58,323 nucleotides of DNA from Propionibacteriaceae bacterium (lineage in GTDB: Bacteria; Actinomycetota; Actinomycetes; Propionibacteriales; Propionibacteriaceae), in the NCBI GenBank assembly GCA_031261485.1, contig JAISJO010000109.1, positions 1 to 58,323 on the forward strand, in the 5' to 3' direction. Below the pieces are notes generated by a model. That model saw nothing but the letters and a program-made list of their open reading frames with translations, did no database searches and was not told the DNA's origin. Positions 1 through 7,783 of the stretch are shown here, one piece after another. Position 1 is the first letter of the stretch; every line of letters starts with the position of its first letter. Both the position numbers and the translations under genes were made by a program.

Positions 1-363
1 AGAGAAGTCCCGGTTGCTCCTGAAGTCCATGAAGATGGCGCCCAGGTAAGATGCGTTCTTCTTTGCGTCATGATCCAGGTAATACTGATTGTCCACCGTC
101 TGGACGACGGGATAGTCAATATCGGTCCCATCGACGGTCAACCACGCGATGATGTCACTGTTTTGCGCTGTGAGACCCGAAAAGTCCATGAGCGGAACCC
201 CCGCCTCGCCAGCGCCCTCAACCCCGGTCTGAGGCACCTGCATCACGCCCGGACGTGGAATCTCCTCCACCGCCCCTGCGGAGGGCCATACAAGATAGCC
301 CACCACCCCGCAAAGGCACAGGAGAGGAACAAGGAGCAAGAGAACTACTCTCCGCTTCGTCAA
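1..363 (-). CDS. Class B sortase, partial (N-terminal part only)
   Basis: The frame opens with TTG at 363-361, overlapping the TGA of the upstream VWA gene (362-360), so translation is probably coupled; no Shine-Dalgarno is obvious. The 121 visible residues start with a basic hydrophobic signal anchor (about residues 3-26) and continue into the N-terminal part of a SrtB fold: WLTVDGTDIDYPVVQ, DNQYYLDHD and IFMDFRSN are in the expected order. The catalytic His, Cys and Arg would lie beyond the left edge. Class B sortases are membrane transpeptidases that attach proteins to peptidoglycan or join some pilus subunits. As the last visible gene of the minus-strand fibre cluster, it is the likely anchoring enzyme. 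The class call rests on pattern recognition of the N-terminal half only. Confidence 0.8.
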   Translation of the reverse strand, partial: MTKRRVVLLLLVPLLCLCGVVGYLVWPSAGAVEEIPRPGVMQVPQTGVEGAGEAGVPLMDFSGLTAQNSDIIAWLTVDGTDIDYPVVQTVDNQYYLDHDAKKNASYLGAIFMDFRSNRDFS

Positions 364-3353
364 TTGACAGGCCCCGCAATCGTCCCGAAGTCGTTCGTGC
401 GGACATCCCAGGAATAGTCGGCAGGCACAGACTGAGGGCTGATGTACACAGTCACCCAGTACTCGTGCCCATCGTCGAAATCAAGCCCTATCGAACCTAT
501 CAGCCTCGCCACGGGGTCGTGCGGGACATCAGTGGTGGTTGCGTTGTACCCCGCGTACGAGTAGTACTGCGGAACAATGTCAGTGATGAGGAAGATCGAG
601 TCGTCGAGAGACGTCGTCACCAAGTACTGCGTGAAGTCGGTGGGAGGCCCGCCGTCGATACCAGAGTTTGTCGTGATGTTGCGGACGATCCCGGCGTTCG
701 ACAATGTCATATAGCCCATTGTGGGTAGTTCTGGCGTGCTGCCGCTGCGGTTTATCACGATTTGTCGAATGTGCAGCGTCATCTCAGTAATCGGCGGCGG
801 ATAATCGTGGTAGGTCGCGTTGGTGGTCGCAGAACCGTCGCGGTCGACGACCGTCGCGGTATTGACGTAGGTCCCGGGGTCCACGACCTTAGCTTTCACC
901 GTGTACACCGTGTTTCCGACTGGAAGGTTCGGATTGGTCCAGACCACTTGGTCTCGTCCGTCCACAGTGGTCTTGGTGCCACCCAGGTTGCTGCTGACGT
1001 ATTGCAGGCCAGCAGGGAGTAGGTCCGTGGTGGTTGTCGGAAATATCGCCGATGGCCCCGCCTTGGATTTGAGGAGGTTGTACAACAATGTGTTCTGGTA
1101 TTCCTGTGTTTGGTCCTTCTCGAACTTGATCCAGCCATAGTGATCCTCATATGTCGTGGGATCCACCGAGGTGAAGCTGGCATTCATGTGGGCATCGTGC
1201 TCAGCGCTGGAGAATGCGGGGTAGGTGATCGTGTTCTGGTTCGTGTCTGTTCGAACAGCCAGGAGAATGCCTTGTGAGAACAAGCCCTTGAAGCCTGTCG
1301 AGCTAATCGCTTGAGAGTTCACCGTGCTCCAGGCGCCTGCTGCGGTCTGGGGCGTTGGGAAGCTGCTCATGCCAATCTCGAAGTCGGAGATGACGATCAT
1401 GATGGGAATGCGCGTCTTGTCTGTTCGCGCTACGACGGTCTGTTTGGGAACGGTGCCGCCAGTGACCGCCCCGGTGCCAAAGGCCTGCGCGGTGCCGTTG
1501 AGCTTGAAGTTGGCCGCCCGCATGAAGACTGAGATGTCGTCGTAATCATAGGACGGAGTCCTAGGACTTGCGAAGGCTGTCTCGAACGGGACGCCGTTGT
1601 TCCAGTGGGCGGAATCCAGGAAATCGGTGTCCGCTTGGATATGCGTCTCACTCATTTGCATCGAGTTTCGTGTACCGGCGCTGAAACCCATCAGTGCGAC
1701 GCGGGAGTCAGGATAATCCTGGAATATCTGTTCGCTGACCGCCTTAATCGTGGCTTTCGCTCGATTCCGAGCCGACAAGGGATCGTTACCCGCAGTGTTA
1801 TTCTGTCCGGTGTTGTAGCCCGCGTTCATCGAAGCCGACCAGTCCAAGACGAACAGCACGTCATAGCGTGGGGTGGCGGTGGTGGGAGTCGGGCGCTTCA
1901 CGGTGATGGTGTAGTCGATGATGTCGCCGTCAGTAACGGCGATGGGGTTAGCGGCGGTGCCGTTTGCCGTAGCCCCCCCATTCACCTTTGCGGTTTTCGT
2001 CGCCGTTAACGTCGAATAGTTGGTTGCTTTGTGATAAGTCGGATTGGTCGTCACCGAACCCATGGTGGCGACGGCGACCGTGGCCGTGTTGACGAAGGTG
2101 CCGTACTCACCGACCTTGGCTCTCACCTTGTACACGAAGGTTCCAGCCGGACGATCCCATGTCGTCCACACCACCTGGGCTCGTCCGCCCACAACCGTTG
2201 AGGTTCCAGCCGGTGTGCTGCTGAGATACTGCAACCCTTCGGGGAGCAGGTCCGTCACCGTGACCGCGAAGGGCGGTGGCGGTGCTTTAGCCTTGATGAG
2301 GTTGTACAGCAACGAGTCCTGGTAGGCCTGCGTTTGATTGGCCTCGAACTTGACCCATCCCCAGTTGTTCTGCCCGTTCGTGGTGCCGCCCGCCGTGATG
2401 AAACTCTCGTTCATCTTGGCATCGTGGGCCGGGGTGGCGAAGATGCCCTTGTAGAAGTTCGTGTTTTCCTGCGAGTCCGCGCGCACGGCCAGCAAGATGC
2501 CGTTCGAGAACAGGCTCTTGAAGCGCGTCGCCTGAGCGGTCACCGTGGCCCAGTTGCCGCCCGTTGTCGGACCGGTGGCACTCGACCCGAAATTCCCCAT
2601 ACCAATTTCAAAATCGGAGATGACCACCATGACGGGAATGCGCGTCTGGTCTGTCCGCCCCTGGGTCCACGATGTGGGCGCGGTCGTGCCCCAGGCGGTA
2701 AGGCCGCCGTATTGGTTATTCTCACCGTGTAGTTTGTCAATGCCTGCCTGCATGAAAACTGAGATGTCATCGAATGTCTGAGCGGGATACTGCGTGAAGG
2801 CGTTCTGGATCACGGAGGAATACTGGTCGGGACCCACGAAATCGGTGTTCACCTGGATATAGGTATTGCCTGTCTTGGCCGTGTTTCGGTCGTTGGCATT
2901 GAGACCCATCAGCGCGATGCGAGAACCGGGATAATCGGTGAATATCTGCTGGCTGAGCGTCGTGAGCGTGCTTTTCGCTCGATTGCGCGCCGCCCACCAG
3001 TCGTTGCTGGTCGAGGTGCCTGCCTGACCACCGTCGTAGCCTGCGTTCATCGAGAGCGACCAGTCCAAGACGAACAGCACGTCATACTTGGGGTTGGGCT
3101 CGGGGATAGCCGGATGCGTGACAGTGATGGTGTACTCGATCTGGTCGCCGATGTTCACCGGGATGGGGCTGTCGGCGGTACCCTCTCCCGAGACGCCATT
3201 GATCACCTGTGCTGTTTTCGTCGCAGTGAACGCAGGATCGGCCCAGGCGCTGCTCGGGCCGAAGCCTACGATAGACACCAGAAGTGCGATAGATAGGACT
3301 AGAGCAATTCTGGCGATTGTGATCTTCCATGGGTGGACGCTAGTGTTGTTCAT
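360..3353 (-). CDS. Secreted protein with two VWA modules nested in isopeptide/DUF11-like domains
   Basis: 997 residues. ATG at 3353 is preceded by GGAGAAG; an in-frame extension to 3461 is duplicated debris and not part of the gene. A Sec signal peptide covers about 1-38 (ends SSAWA). Two similar units of roughly 430 residues follow. Each opens with a fimbrial D2/DUF11-like strand (TATKTAQV, GDQIEYTITV), is interrupted by a VWA domain with MIDAS motif DWSLS or DWSAS, and resumes with a DLLPEGLQY-type segment ending in NTATV. Insertion of VWA into such a domain is known from pilus-tip adhesins such as RrgA. The last 145 or so residues are shared with the neighbouring VWA protein. There is no LPXTG motif or C-terminal membrane segment, so anchoring must be indirect. 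Inferred role: adhesive or capping component of the fibre. Confidence 0.85.
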   Translation of the reverse strand: MNNTSVHPWKITIARIALVLSIALLVSIVGFGPSSAWADPAFTATKTAQVINGVSGEGTADSPIPVNIGDQIEYTITVTHPAIPEPNPKYDVLFVLDWSLSMNAGYDGGQAGTSTSNDWWAARNRAKSTLTTLSQQIFTDYPGSRIALMGLNANDRNTAKTGNTYIQVNTDFVGPDQYSSVIQNAFTQYPAQTFDDISVFMQAGIDKLHGENNQYGGLTAWGTTAPTSWTQGRTDQTRIPVMVVISDFEIGMGNFGSSATGPTTGGNWATVTAQATRFKSLFSNGILLAVRADSQENTNFYKGIFATPAHDAKMNESFITAGGTTNGQNNWGWVKFEANQTQAYQDSLLYNLIKAKAPPPPFAVTVTDLLPEGLQYLSSTPAGTSTVVGGRAQVVWTTWDRPAGTFVYKVRAKVGEYGTFVNTATVAVATMGSVTTNPTYHKATNYSTLTATKTAKVNGGATANGTAANPIAVTDGDIIDYTITVKRPTPTTATPRYDVLFVLDWSASMNAGYNTGQNNTAGNDPLSARNRAKATIKAVSEQIFQDYPDSRVALMGFSAGTRNSMQMSETHIQADTDFLDSAHWNNGVPFETAFASPRTPSYDYDDISVFMRAANFKLNGTAQAFGTGAVTGGTVPKQTVVARTDKTRIPIMIVISDFEIGMSSFPTPQTAAGAWSTVNSQAISSTGFKGLFSQGILLAVRTDTNQNTITYPAFSSAEHDAHMNASFTSVDPTTYEDHYGWIKFEKDQTQEYQNTLLYNLLKSKAGPSAIFPTTTTDLLPAGLQYVSSNLGGTKTTVDGRDQVVWTNPNLPVGNTVYTVKAKVVDPGTYVNTATVVDRDGSATTNATYHDYPPPITEMTLHIRQIVINRSGSTPELPTMGYMTLSNAGIVRNITTNSGIDGGPPTDFTQYLVTTSLDDSIFLITDIVPQYYSYAGYNATTTDVPHDPVARLIGSIGLDFDDGHEYWVTVYISPQSVPADYSWDVRTNDFGTIAGPVN

Positions 3354-3470
3354 TTTGCTTTCTTCTCCGGCGAGCCCGCATTCTGTCTGGTTGACAGCGA
3401 CGAACTGCGCAGTTGATGGCACTGCCGTGGATTCCCCGACCGAGGCGATAGTCCCATCCATTTATACCCG
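3354..3470 (-). pseudogene. Fossil 3' end of the TasA-like gene, left by tandem duplication
   Basis: This spacer between the two VWA genes aligns base for base with 5275-5395, which is the 3' end of the TasA-like gene plus the leader of the second VWA gene. In both, a run around GGCACTGCCGTGGAT and a following AAGGCGATA-type block is kept at the same distance from the downstream ATG. In frame it reads STAVPS, matching STAVPS near the C-terminus of the intact protein at 5284-5904. It has no start and is not expected to be translated. It marks the duplication joint: the copied unit ran from the 3' end of the TasA-like gene through the VWA gene. Confidence 0.8.
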
Positions 3471-3507
3471 AGGGGCACAAGTTGAGTCAGAGGTAGTCTC
3501 TTTCTTC

Positions 3508-5274
3508 TCAATTGCTCGTCCCCACGATCTTCCCAAAGTCATTCGTGGCGAAATCCCAAGCATAATCACCTGGCACGTGCCTGGGGCTGATGTACACAGT
3601 CACCCAGTAGTCATGCTCATCGGTGAAATCCAGCCCAATCGTGCCTGTTAGCCTCACCGCAGGGTTGTGCGTCACCTCAGTAGTGGTATCGACATACCCT
3701 TCGTACGAGTAGTACTGCGGGAGGATGTCGACGACGACAAAGATCGGGTCCGAAATCGCGGTGGTCACGATGTACTGTGTGAAGTCGGTGGGAATCCCCG
3801 CATCAACACCAGAGTTTGTCGTGACGTTACGGACAACCCCAGCATTGGACAATGTCATGTAGCCCATGGGGGGAAGTTCAGGTATGCTGGTGGTTCGGTT
3901 GATGACGATCTGGCGAATGTGCAGCGTCATCACAGTGGGCGGCGGGGTTGCTTTGTGATAGGTCGGGTTCGTGGTCACAGAACCCAGACCGCCAACGGCC
4001 ACTGTCGCCGTATTGACGAAGAGACCGTAGTCAGTGACCCTGGCTCTCACCTTGTACACGATGTTTCCCGCAGGAAGGTCTGTATTCGTCCACACGACCC
4101 GGTCTCGTCCGGTCACAGTCGTCCTAGTCCCGCCCGGCTGGCTGCTGACGTACTGCAAGCCAGCGGGGAGTAGCTCCGTGACAGTTGACGGATAGGACGG
4201 CGGCGGCGCTTTTGCCTTGATGAGGTTGAACAGCAGCGAGTCTTGGTAAGCCTGTGTTTGGTTCTTCTCAAACTTCACCCAGCCCCAGCTATTGACCGTG
4301 TCGCCGGGAGCCACATAGGAGAAGGTGCCAGCCATCCTGGCATCGTGGGTGGGTGTGGCAAAGATGCCAGCGTTGTACACCGTGTTTTCCTGCGAGTCCG
4401 CGCGTGCTGCCAGCAGGATGCCGTGCGGAAACTCGGTCTTGAAATTCGTCGCCGATTGGGTCACCGTGCTCCAGCTGCCGCCCGTGACAGGATTGACCCC
4501 GAAGTTGCCCATACCAATCTCGAAGTCGGAGATGACCACCATAACGGGAATACGTGTCTTGTCTGTCCTCGGCTTGATTGTCACAGCAGGTGCGGCAGGC
4601 TCGGTTGAATACTTGCTGGCATTTCCGCCATAGGTCACCGCCGCGCCGCGTAGTTTGTCGACACCCGCCTGCATGAAGACCGAGATGTCATCGAATGTCA
4701 GATAGGGATAGCTCGCGTAGGCGTTCTGAATCACGGAGACGTAGTCGCTGGGACCCACGAAATTGGTGTCAACCTGGATGTAGGTGTCACCCTTTTGGCT
4801 TGTGTTGCGGTCATTGCTATTGAAACCCATCAGCGCAATGCGAGAGCCGGGATAGGCGGCAAATATCTGCTGGCTGAGTGTACGAACAGTGCTTTCCGCT
4901 CGACGTCGAGCTGACCAGGCGTCATCGCTGGTTGCGGTGCCGGTCTGCCCGTCGTCGTAGCCTGCATTGAGCGAGCGCGACCAGTCCAAGACGAACAACA
5001 CGTCATAGCTTGGGGTGGGAACGGGGATGACCGGACGGGTGACACTGACGGTGTATTCGATCACGTCGCCGATGTTCACCGGAATGGGATTGGTCGCGGT
5101 GCCGTCGCCGGAGGCACCTCCAATCACCTGCGCGGTCTTCGACGCCGTCAATGTGGGATCGGCCCATGCACTGCTCGTGCCAAAACAGACGAGCGATACC
5201 AAGAAAGCGACAGCCAGGAAAAGAGCAATCCTGGTGACTACCGTCTTCCGTTGGTGGACAATAGCGCTAGGCAT
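3508..5274 (-). CDS. Secreted VWA-domain protein, paralogue of the adjacent gene
   Basis: 588 residues. ATG at 5274 follows AAGGAAGCGAA. Signal peptide about 1-39, ending SSAWA. One D2/DUF11-like domain starts at about residue 41 (TASKTAQV, GDVIEYTVSV) and is interrupted by a VWA domain with MIDAS motif DWSRS at residues 97-101. It resumes with TELLPAGLQYVSS and NTATVAV. The final 147 residues (from about 442) begin MTLHIRQIVINR and match the C-terminus of the longer paralogue. I do not recognise this end domain. There is no sorting signal or C-terminal membrane helix. It starts nine bases after the stop of the TasA-like gene, so it belongs to the same operon. Probably the older, single-unit version from which the two-unit gene arose. 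Confidence 0.85.
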   Translation of the reverse strand: MPSAIVHQRKTVVTRIALFLAVAFLVSLVCFGTSSAWADPTLTASKTAQVIGGASGDGTATNPIPVNIGDVIEYTVSVTRPVIPVPTPSYDVLFVLDWSRSLNAGYDDGQTGTATSDDAWSARRRAESTVRTLSQQIFAAYPGSRIALMGFNSNDRNTSQKGDTYIQVDTNFVGPSDYVSVIQNAYASYPYLTFDDISVFMQAGVDKLRGAAVTYGGNASKYSTEPAAPAVTIKPRTDKTRIPVMVVISDFEIGMGNFGVNPVTGGSWSTVTQSATNFKTEFPHGILLAARADSQENTVYNAGIFATPTHDARMAGTFSYVAPGDTVNSWGWVKFEKNQTQAYQDSLLFNLIKAKAPPPSYPSTVTELLPAGLQYVSSQPGGTRTTVTGRDRVVWTNTDLPAGNIVYKVRARVTDYGLFVNTATVAVGGLGSVTTNPTYHKATPPPTVMTLHIRQIVINRTTSIPELPPMGYMTLSNAGVVRNVTTNSGVDAGIPTDFTQYIVTTAISDPIFVVVDILPQYYSYEGYVDTTTEVTHNPAVRLTGTIGLDFTDEHDYWVTVYISPRHVPGDYAWDFATNDFGKIVGTSN

Positions 5275-5283
5275 TTCGCTTCC

Positions 5284-5904
5284 TTACTTAGCAAGCCCGC
5301 GTAGCGCCAAGTCGACAGTGACGAGCGGCGCGGGCGATGGCACTGCCGTGGATCCCCACCAGCCAAGGCGATATTCCCATTTCTGGATGCCGACAGCTTC
5401 GACTTTGACCTCAATCTTGAGGCTCGCACCGACATATGCACTATCCAAGCCGGATGCCAGGGTCACTGTCGTGAACAGGTTGGGCGTCGTCTGCCCAGCA
5501 GGCAGCACGTCCAAGTAATAGAAGTAGCCATCCTTGCCATCGGCCCAGTTGGTCGTGTTGAAATCCGCGATGACTTCTTGACCCAATCGAGCGGGAAGGA
5601 CAGTGTACCCATCGGCCGCGACGACCGTGGGTAGGACGAGCAGTCGTACAAAGCCGGGAAGGTCGCCGCTGTTCACGGCACCCACGGTCTTATCGATTTG
5701 GCTGCCGGGGGTGACCGGAGTGTCCGGCTTGGCGAACACGTCGACTGCAGAGACGTCGAACCGATACTGACTGGCTCCAAGTTGGTTCGTTACCGAATCA
5801 TGTGCCACAAACCAGGAGAAGGTGTTGCCGAGCGCCGACAGCACAAACAAGAGCGCAGCCAGAGTCGTCACGACGATCCAGCTCCCCTTCATGATGCGAG
5901 ACAT
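5284..5904 (-). CDS. SipW-type signal-peptide exported protein (TasA/CalY-like)
   Basis: 206 residues. ATG at 5904 with AGAAGG eight bases upstream, four bases after the stop of the previous gene. The N-terminus is a long hydrophobic segment followed by SWFVAHDSVTN, the pattern of signal peptides cut by SipW-like (ER-type) signal peptidases. The mature part is about 165 residues, with TasA/camelysin-like features: GSQIDKTVGAVNSGDLPGFVRL near the start (beta-rich, donor-type repeat subunits) and ADGKDGYFYYLDVLPAGQTT, which also occurs in the larger paralogue at 6697-7719. No sorting signal. Inferred role: fibre subunit or minor pilin-like component. Its 3' end is the segment duplicated at 3354-3470. 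Confidence 0.8.
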   Translation of the reverse strand: MSRIMKGSWIVVTTLAALLFVLSALGNTFSWFVAHDSVTNQLGASQYRFDVSAVDVFAKPDTPVTPGSQIDKTVGAVNSGDLPGFVRLLVLPTVVAADGYTVLPARLGQEVIADFNTTNWADGKDGYFYYLDVLPAGQTTPNLFTTVTLASGLDSAYVGASLKIEVKVEAVGIQKWEYRLGWWGSTAVPSPAPLVTVDLALRGLAK

Positions 5905-5908
5905 TGTC

Positions 5909-6619
5909 TCAGCCTTCTTTCGATAGTCTTGTGGTTGGGTGTTTCTTTGGCCCGTTTGTTGCGACGACCAACACTTGCCCCTGTCTGGTCTCGCGGAACA
6001 CCAAGAGGGCGACCGTGGCGAAGATGAGAATCAGGGACAACTGCATCAGAAGAGTCTTCGAGGTTAGCCCCGTGTTCGGCGGAGTATCCGTCTTCGCCTT
6101 CGCGGCGTAGAAGTGCCATCCGATGGTTGCTTCGCTCTTGGCATAGAACAGTTGCATGTTCTTGTTCACCTCGAGCTTGATCGCCAGCGTCCGAGTGTCC
6201 CCATAGGTGTAGGTACCAAGGTCAAGGGGGTTCAGAATCATGTTGATCCCCTCGTCGCCCCGGATTTTCCCATTGTAAAACTCGACCCCATCCAGGGTGA
6301 GAGTCAGGTTGACTTCCTGAAGCAGGTCGAGAGGGCCTGTGCTGTCCATCGGCTCTGCCGTCATGTAGAGCTCAAAGGGTATGTCTTGTTCTGTGTTGGT
6401 AATGATCAGGTCTTTGGTGAGAACATCTCCGGGGCGAAGACCTGTCGCGTCAATGAAGTAGTCGCCGTCCTCGCCCACATTGATGCCGGCCTGATCACTG
6501 ATGAGCAGGCTCTGGGGCAGGGCGTCGGCAGAAGCAGTTGCCGTCGTCGCAGAGAACACGGCCAGGGCACAGATAAGGACTGCCCCCATACGTGCCAACG
6601 ACTTTGCAACCTTCTTCAC
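5909..6619 (-). CDS. TasA-like surface protein with LPXTG-like C-terminus
   Basis: 236 residues. GTG at 6619 is chosen because GAAAGGAAG lies just upstream and a normal Sec signal peptide starts there (basic VKKVAKSLAR, hydrophobic core, ATASA cleavage site); the frame extends further upstream without support. The mature domain has GDVLTKDLIITN and LTLDGVEFYNGKI, resembling TasA/CalY-type beta sandwiches. The C-terminus carries TPPNTG at 179-184, a hydrophobic helix at about 188-208 and an Arg, like a sortase substrate. The tail after the helix is 28 residues, unusually long for a sorting signal, so a simple membrane anchor is possible. It is the only cluster protein with an apparent anchor and may be the base of the fibre. 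Confidence 0.75.
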   Translation of the reverse strand: MKKVAKSLARMGAVLICALAVFSATTATASADALPQSLLISDQAGINVGEDGDYFIDATGLRPGDVLTKDLIITNTEQDIPFELYMTAEPMDSTGPLDLLQEVNLTLTLDGVEFYNGKIRGDEGINMILNPLDLGTYTYGDTRTLAIKLEVNKNMQLFYAKSEATIGWHFYAAKAKTDTPPNTGLTSKTLLMQLSLILIFATVALLVFRETRQGQVLVVATNGPKKHPTTRLSKEG

Positions 6620-6696
6620 GGTTGACTTCCTTTCGGTGTGGGTGGGGGTTGCATGTGCAACCCCCACCCGACGGTTTTCATCGAACTTCGAGTGGA

Positions 6697-7719
6697 TTAC
6701 TCGCAGTAGGGCGTCAACGCTGCGACCACAGGGGAGGCAGCAGGCAGGTTCCAGCCGTCAGTCGCAGTGAGGGCGGCCACGGTGTTCTGGATTGCTTCGA
6801 GGTTGACGATCAGGTCGAACGACATGCCCGCGTAGGAGCTATCGGCGCTCTCGTCAAGCTTCAGGGTCTTCAGCAGGTCGGCGGTGATGCTCCCAGGAGC
6901 AACCTTGCCGATGTAGTAGAAGAAGCCATCGGCTTGGTTGTAGAACCAGTGGTCAGCAAGCGGTGCAGCCAGGTTGGCCTGGTCGGCGTATCCCAGTTCG
7001 ATCTTCTTGTTGAGGTCCGTGATGGGGTTGACGATTTGACCAATCGTGAGAGGGGGATTCACAGCAGTTGCGCTTGTCTTCGGGGCAGAGAAGGCCGCCC
7101 ATGCGGCTTCCGTTGTGGTGGTGCCGTCGAAGGCCCAGTACTTCACGTTGGACACAGTGACAACAGTGCCATTGACTGCGAAATCAGCAGTCACGCGCTG
7201 GTACTGTTGGTCGTAGTCGCCACCAGAGATCTGGTGCAGCGGGACGAAGGAATACGAGGTCGTGCCGTTAACGGTGGATGCCTTGTACTGAAGGGTCACG
7301 TCAGCCGGAAGACCGGACGCGGTCAAGCCAGAGGTTCCGGGGAACGTGGCGTAGGGGGTAGCCAGGTAGGCGGTGGGATCGTACAGCTGCGGGATTTGGG
7401 TCCCGGCCGCTGCTGCGGCATTGCCCTTCACTGGCTGCTGCAGAAGCTTCATGACTTCTTCAAAAGACACGCGAGCCAGCACATCGCCGGTTCCGGTGTT
7501 AGAAACAGCAACCTCCTTGGCGACCTCTTGGCCAGGCACCCACTCTGTGGGAGGGGTGAAGACTTCGACGATGCTTGCGGTGCCGTCGGTGATTTGCGCG
7601 GTTTCCAGATGGTTGGTCACAGAGTCCTGTGCGGTGAACCACGCATAGGTCGCGGACACGGCCATGACAGCCGCACACGCGCCTGCGACGCATATGGTCA
7701 TTGGTTTGGAAAGTTTCAT
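6697..7719 (-). CDS. SipW-type signal-peptide exported protein, large (BsaA-like)
   Basis: 340 residues. ATG at 7719 is chosen over the in-frame upstream codon at 7773: it has AAGGAG at a good distance, and the signal sequence begins there. The N-terminus MKLSKPMTICVAGACAA leads into AWFTAQDSVTN, the hallmark of SipW-dependent export. The mature protein has VSNTGTGDVLARVSFEEVM near its start and NQADGFFYYIGKVAPG near its end; both are paralogous to parts of the smaller protein at 5284-5904. No cell-wall sorting signal. The long form resembles the proteins annotated as BsaA-family SipW-dependent biofilm matrix proteins. Probably the major fibre subunit, being the first gene after the peptidase. 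The 64-base gap upstream is strikingly A/C-rich on the coding strand. Confidence 0.8.
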   Translation of the reverse strand: MKLSKPMTICVAGACAAVMAVSATYAWFTAQDSVTNHLETAQITDGTASIVEVFTPPTEWVPGQEVAKEVAVSNTGTGDVLARVSFEEVMKLLQQPVKGNAAAAAGTQIPQLYDPTAYLATPYATFPGTSGLTASGLPADVTLQYKASTVNGTTSYSFVPLHQISGGDYDQQYQRVTADFAVNGTVVTVSNVKYWAFDGTTTTEAAWAAFSAPKTSATAVNPPLTIGQIVNPITDLNKKIELGYADQANLAAPLADHWFYNQADGFFYYIGKVAPGSITADLLKTLKLDESADSSYAGMSFDLIVNLEAIQNTVAALTATDGWNLPAASPVVAALTPYCE

Positions 7720-7783
7720 TCCAATTTCTCCTTGTTTTTGTTTTTGTATACTTACTTTGTTTGTTTGTTGCATTCAGGATTGG

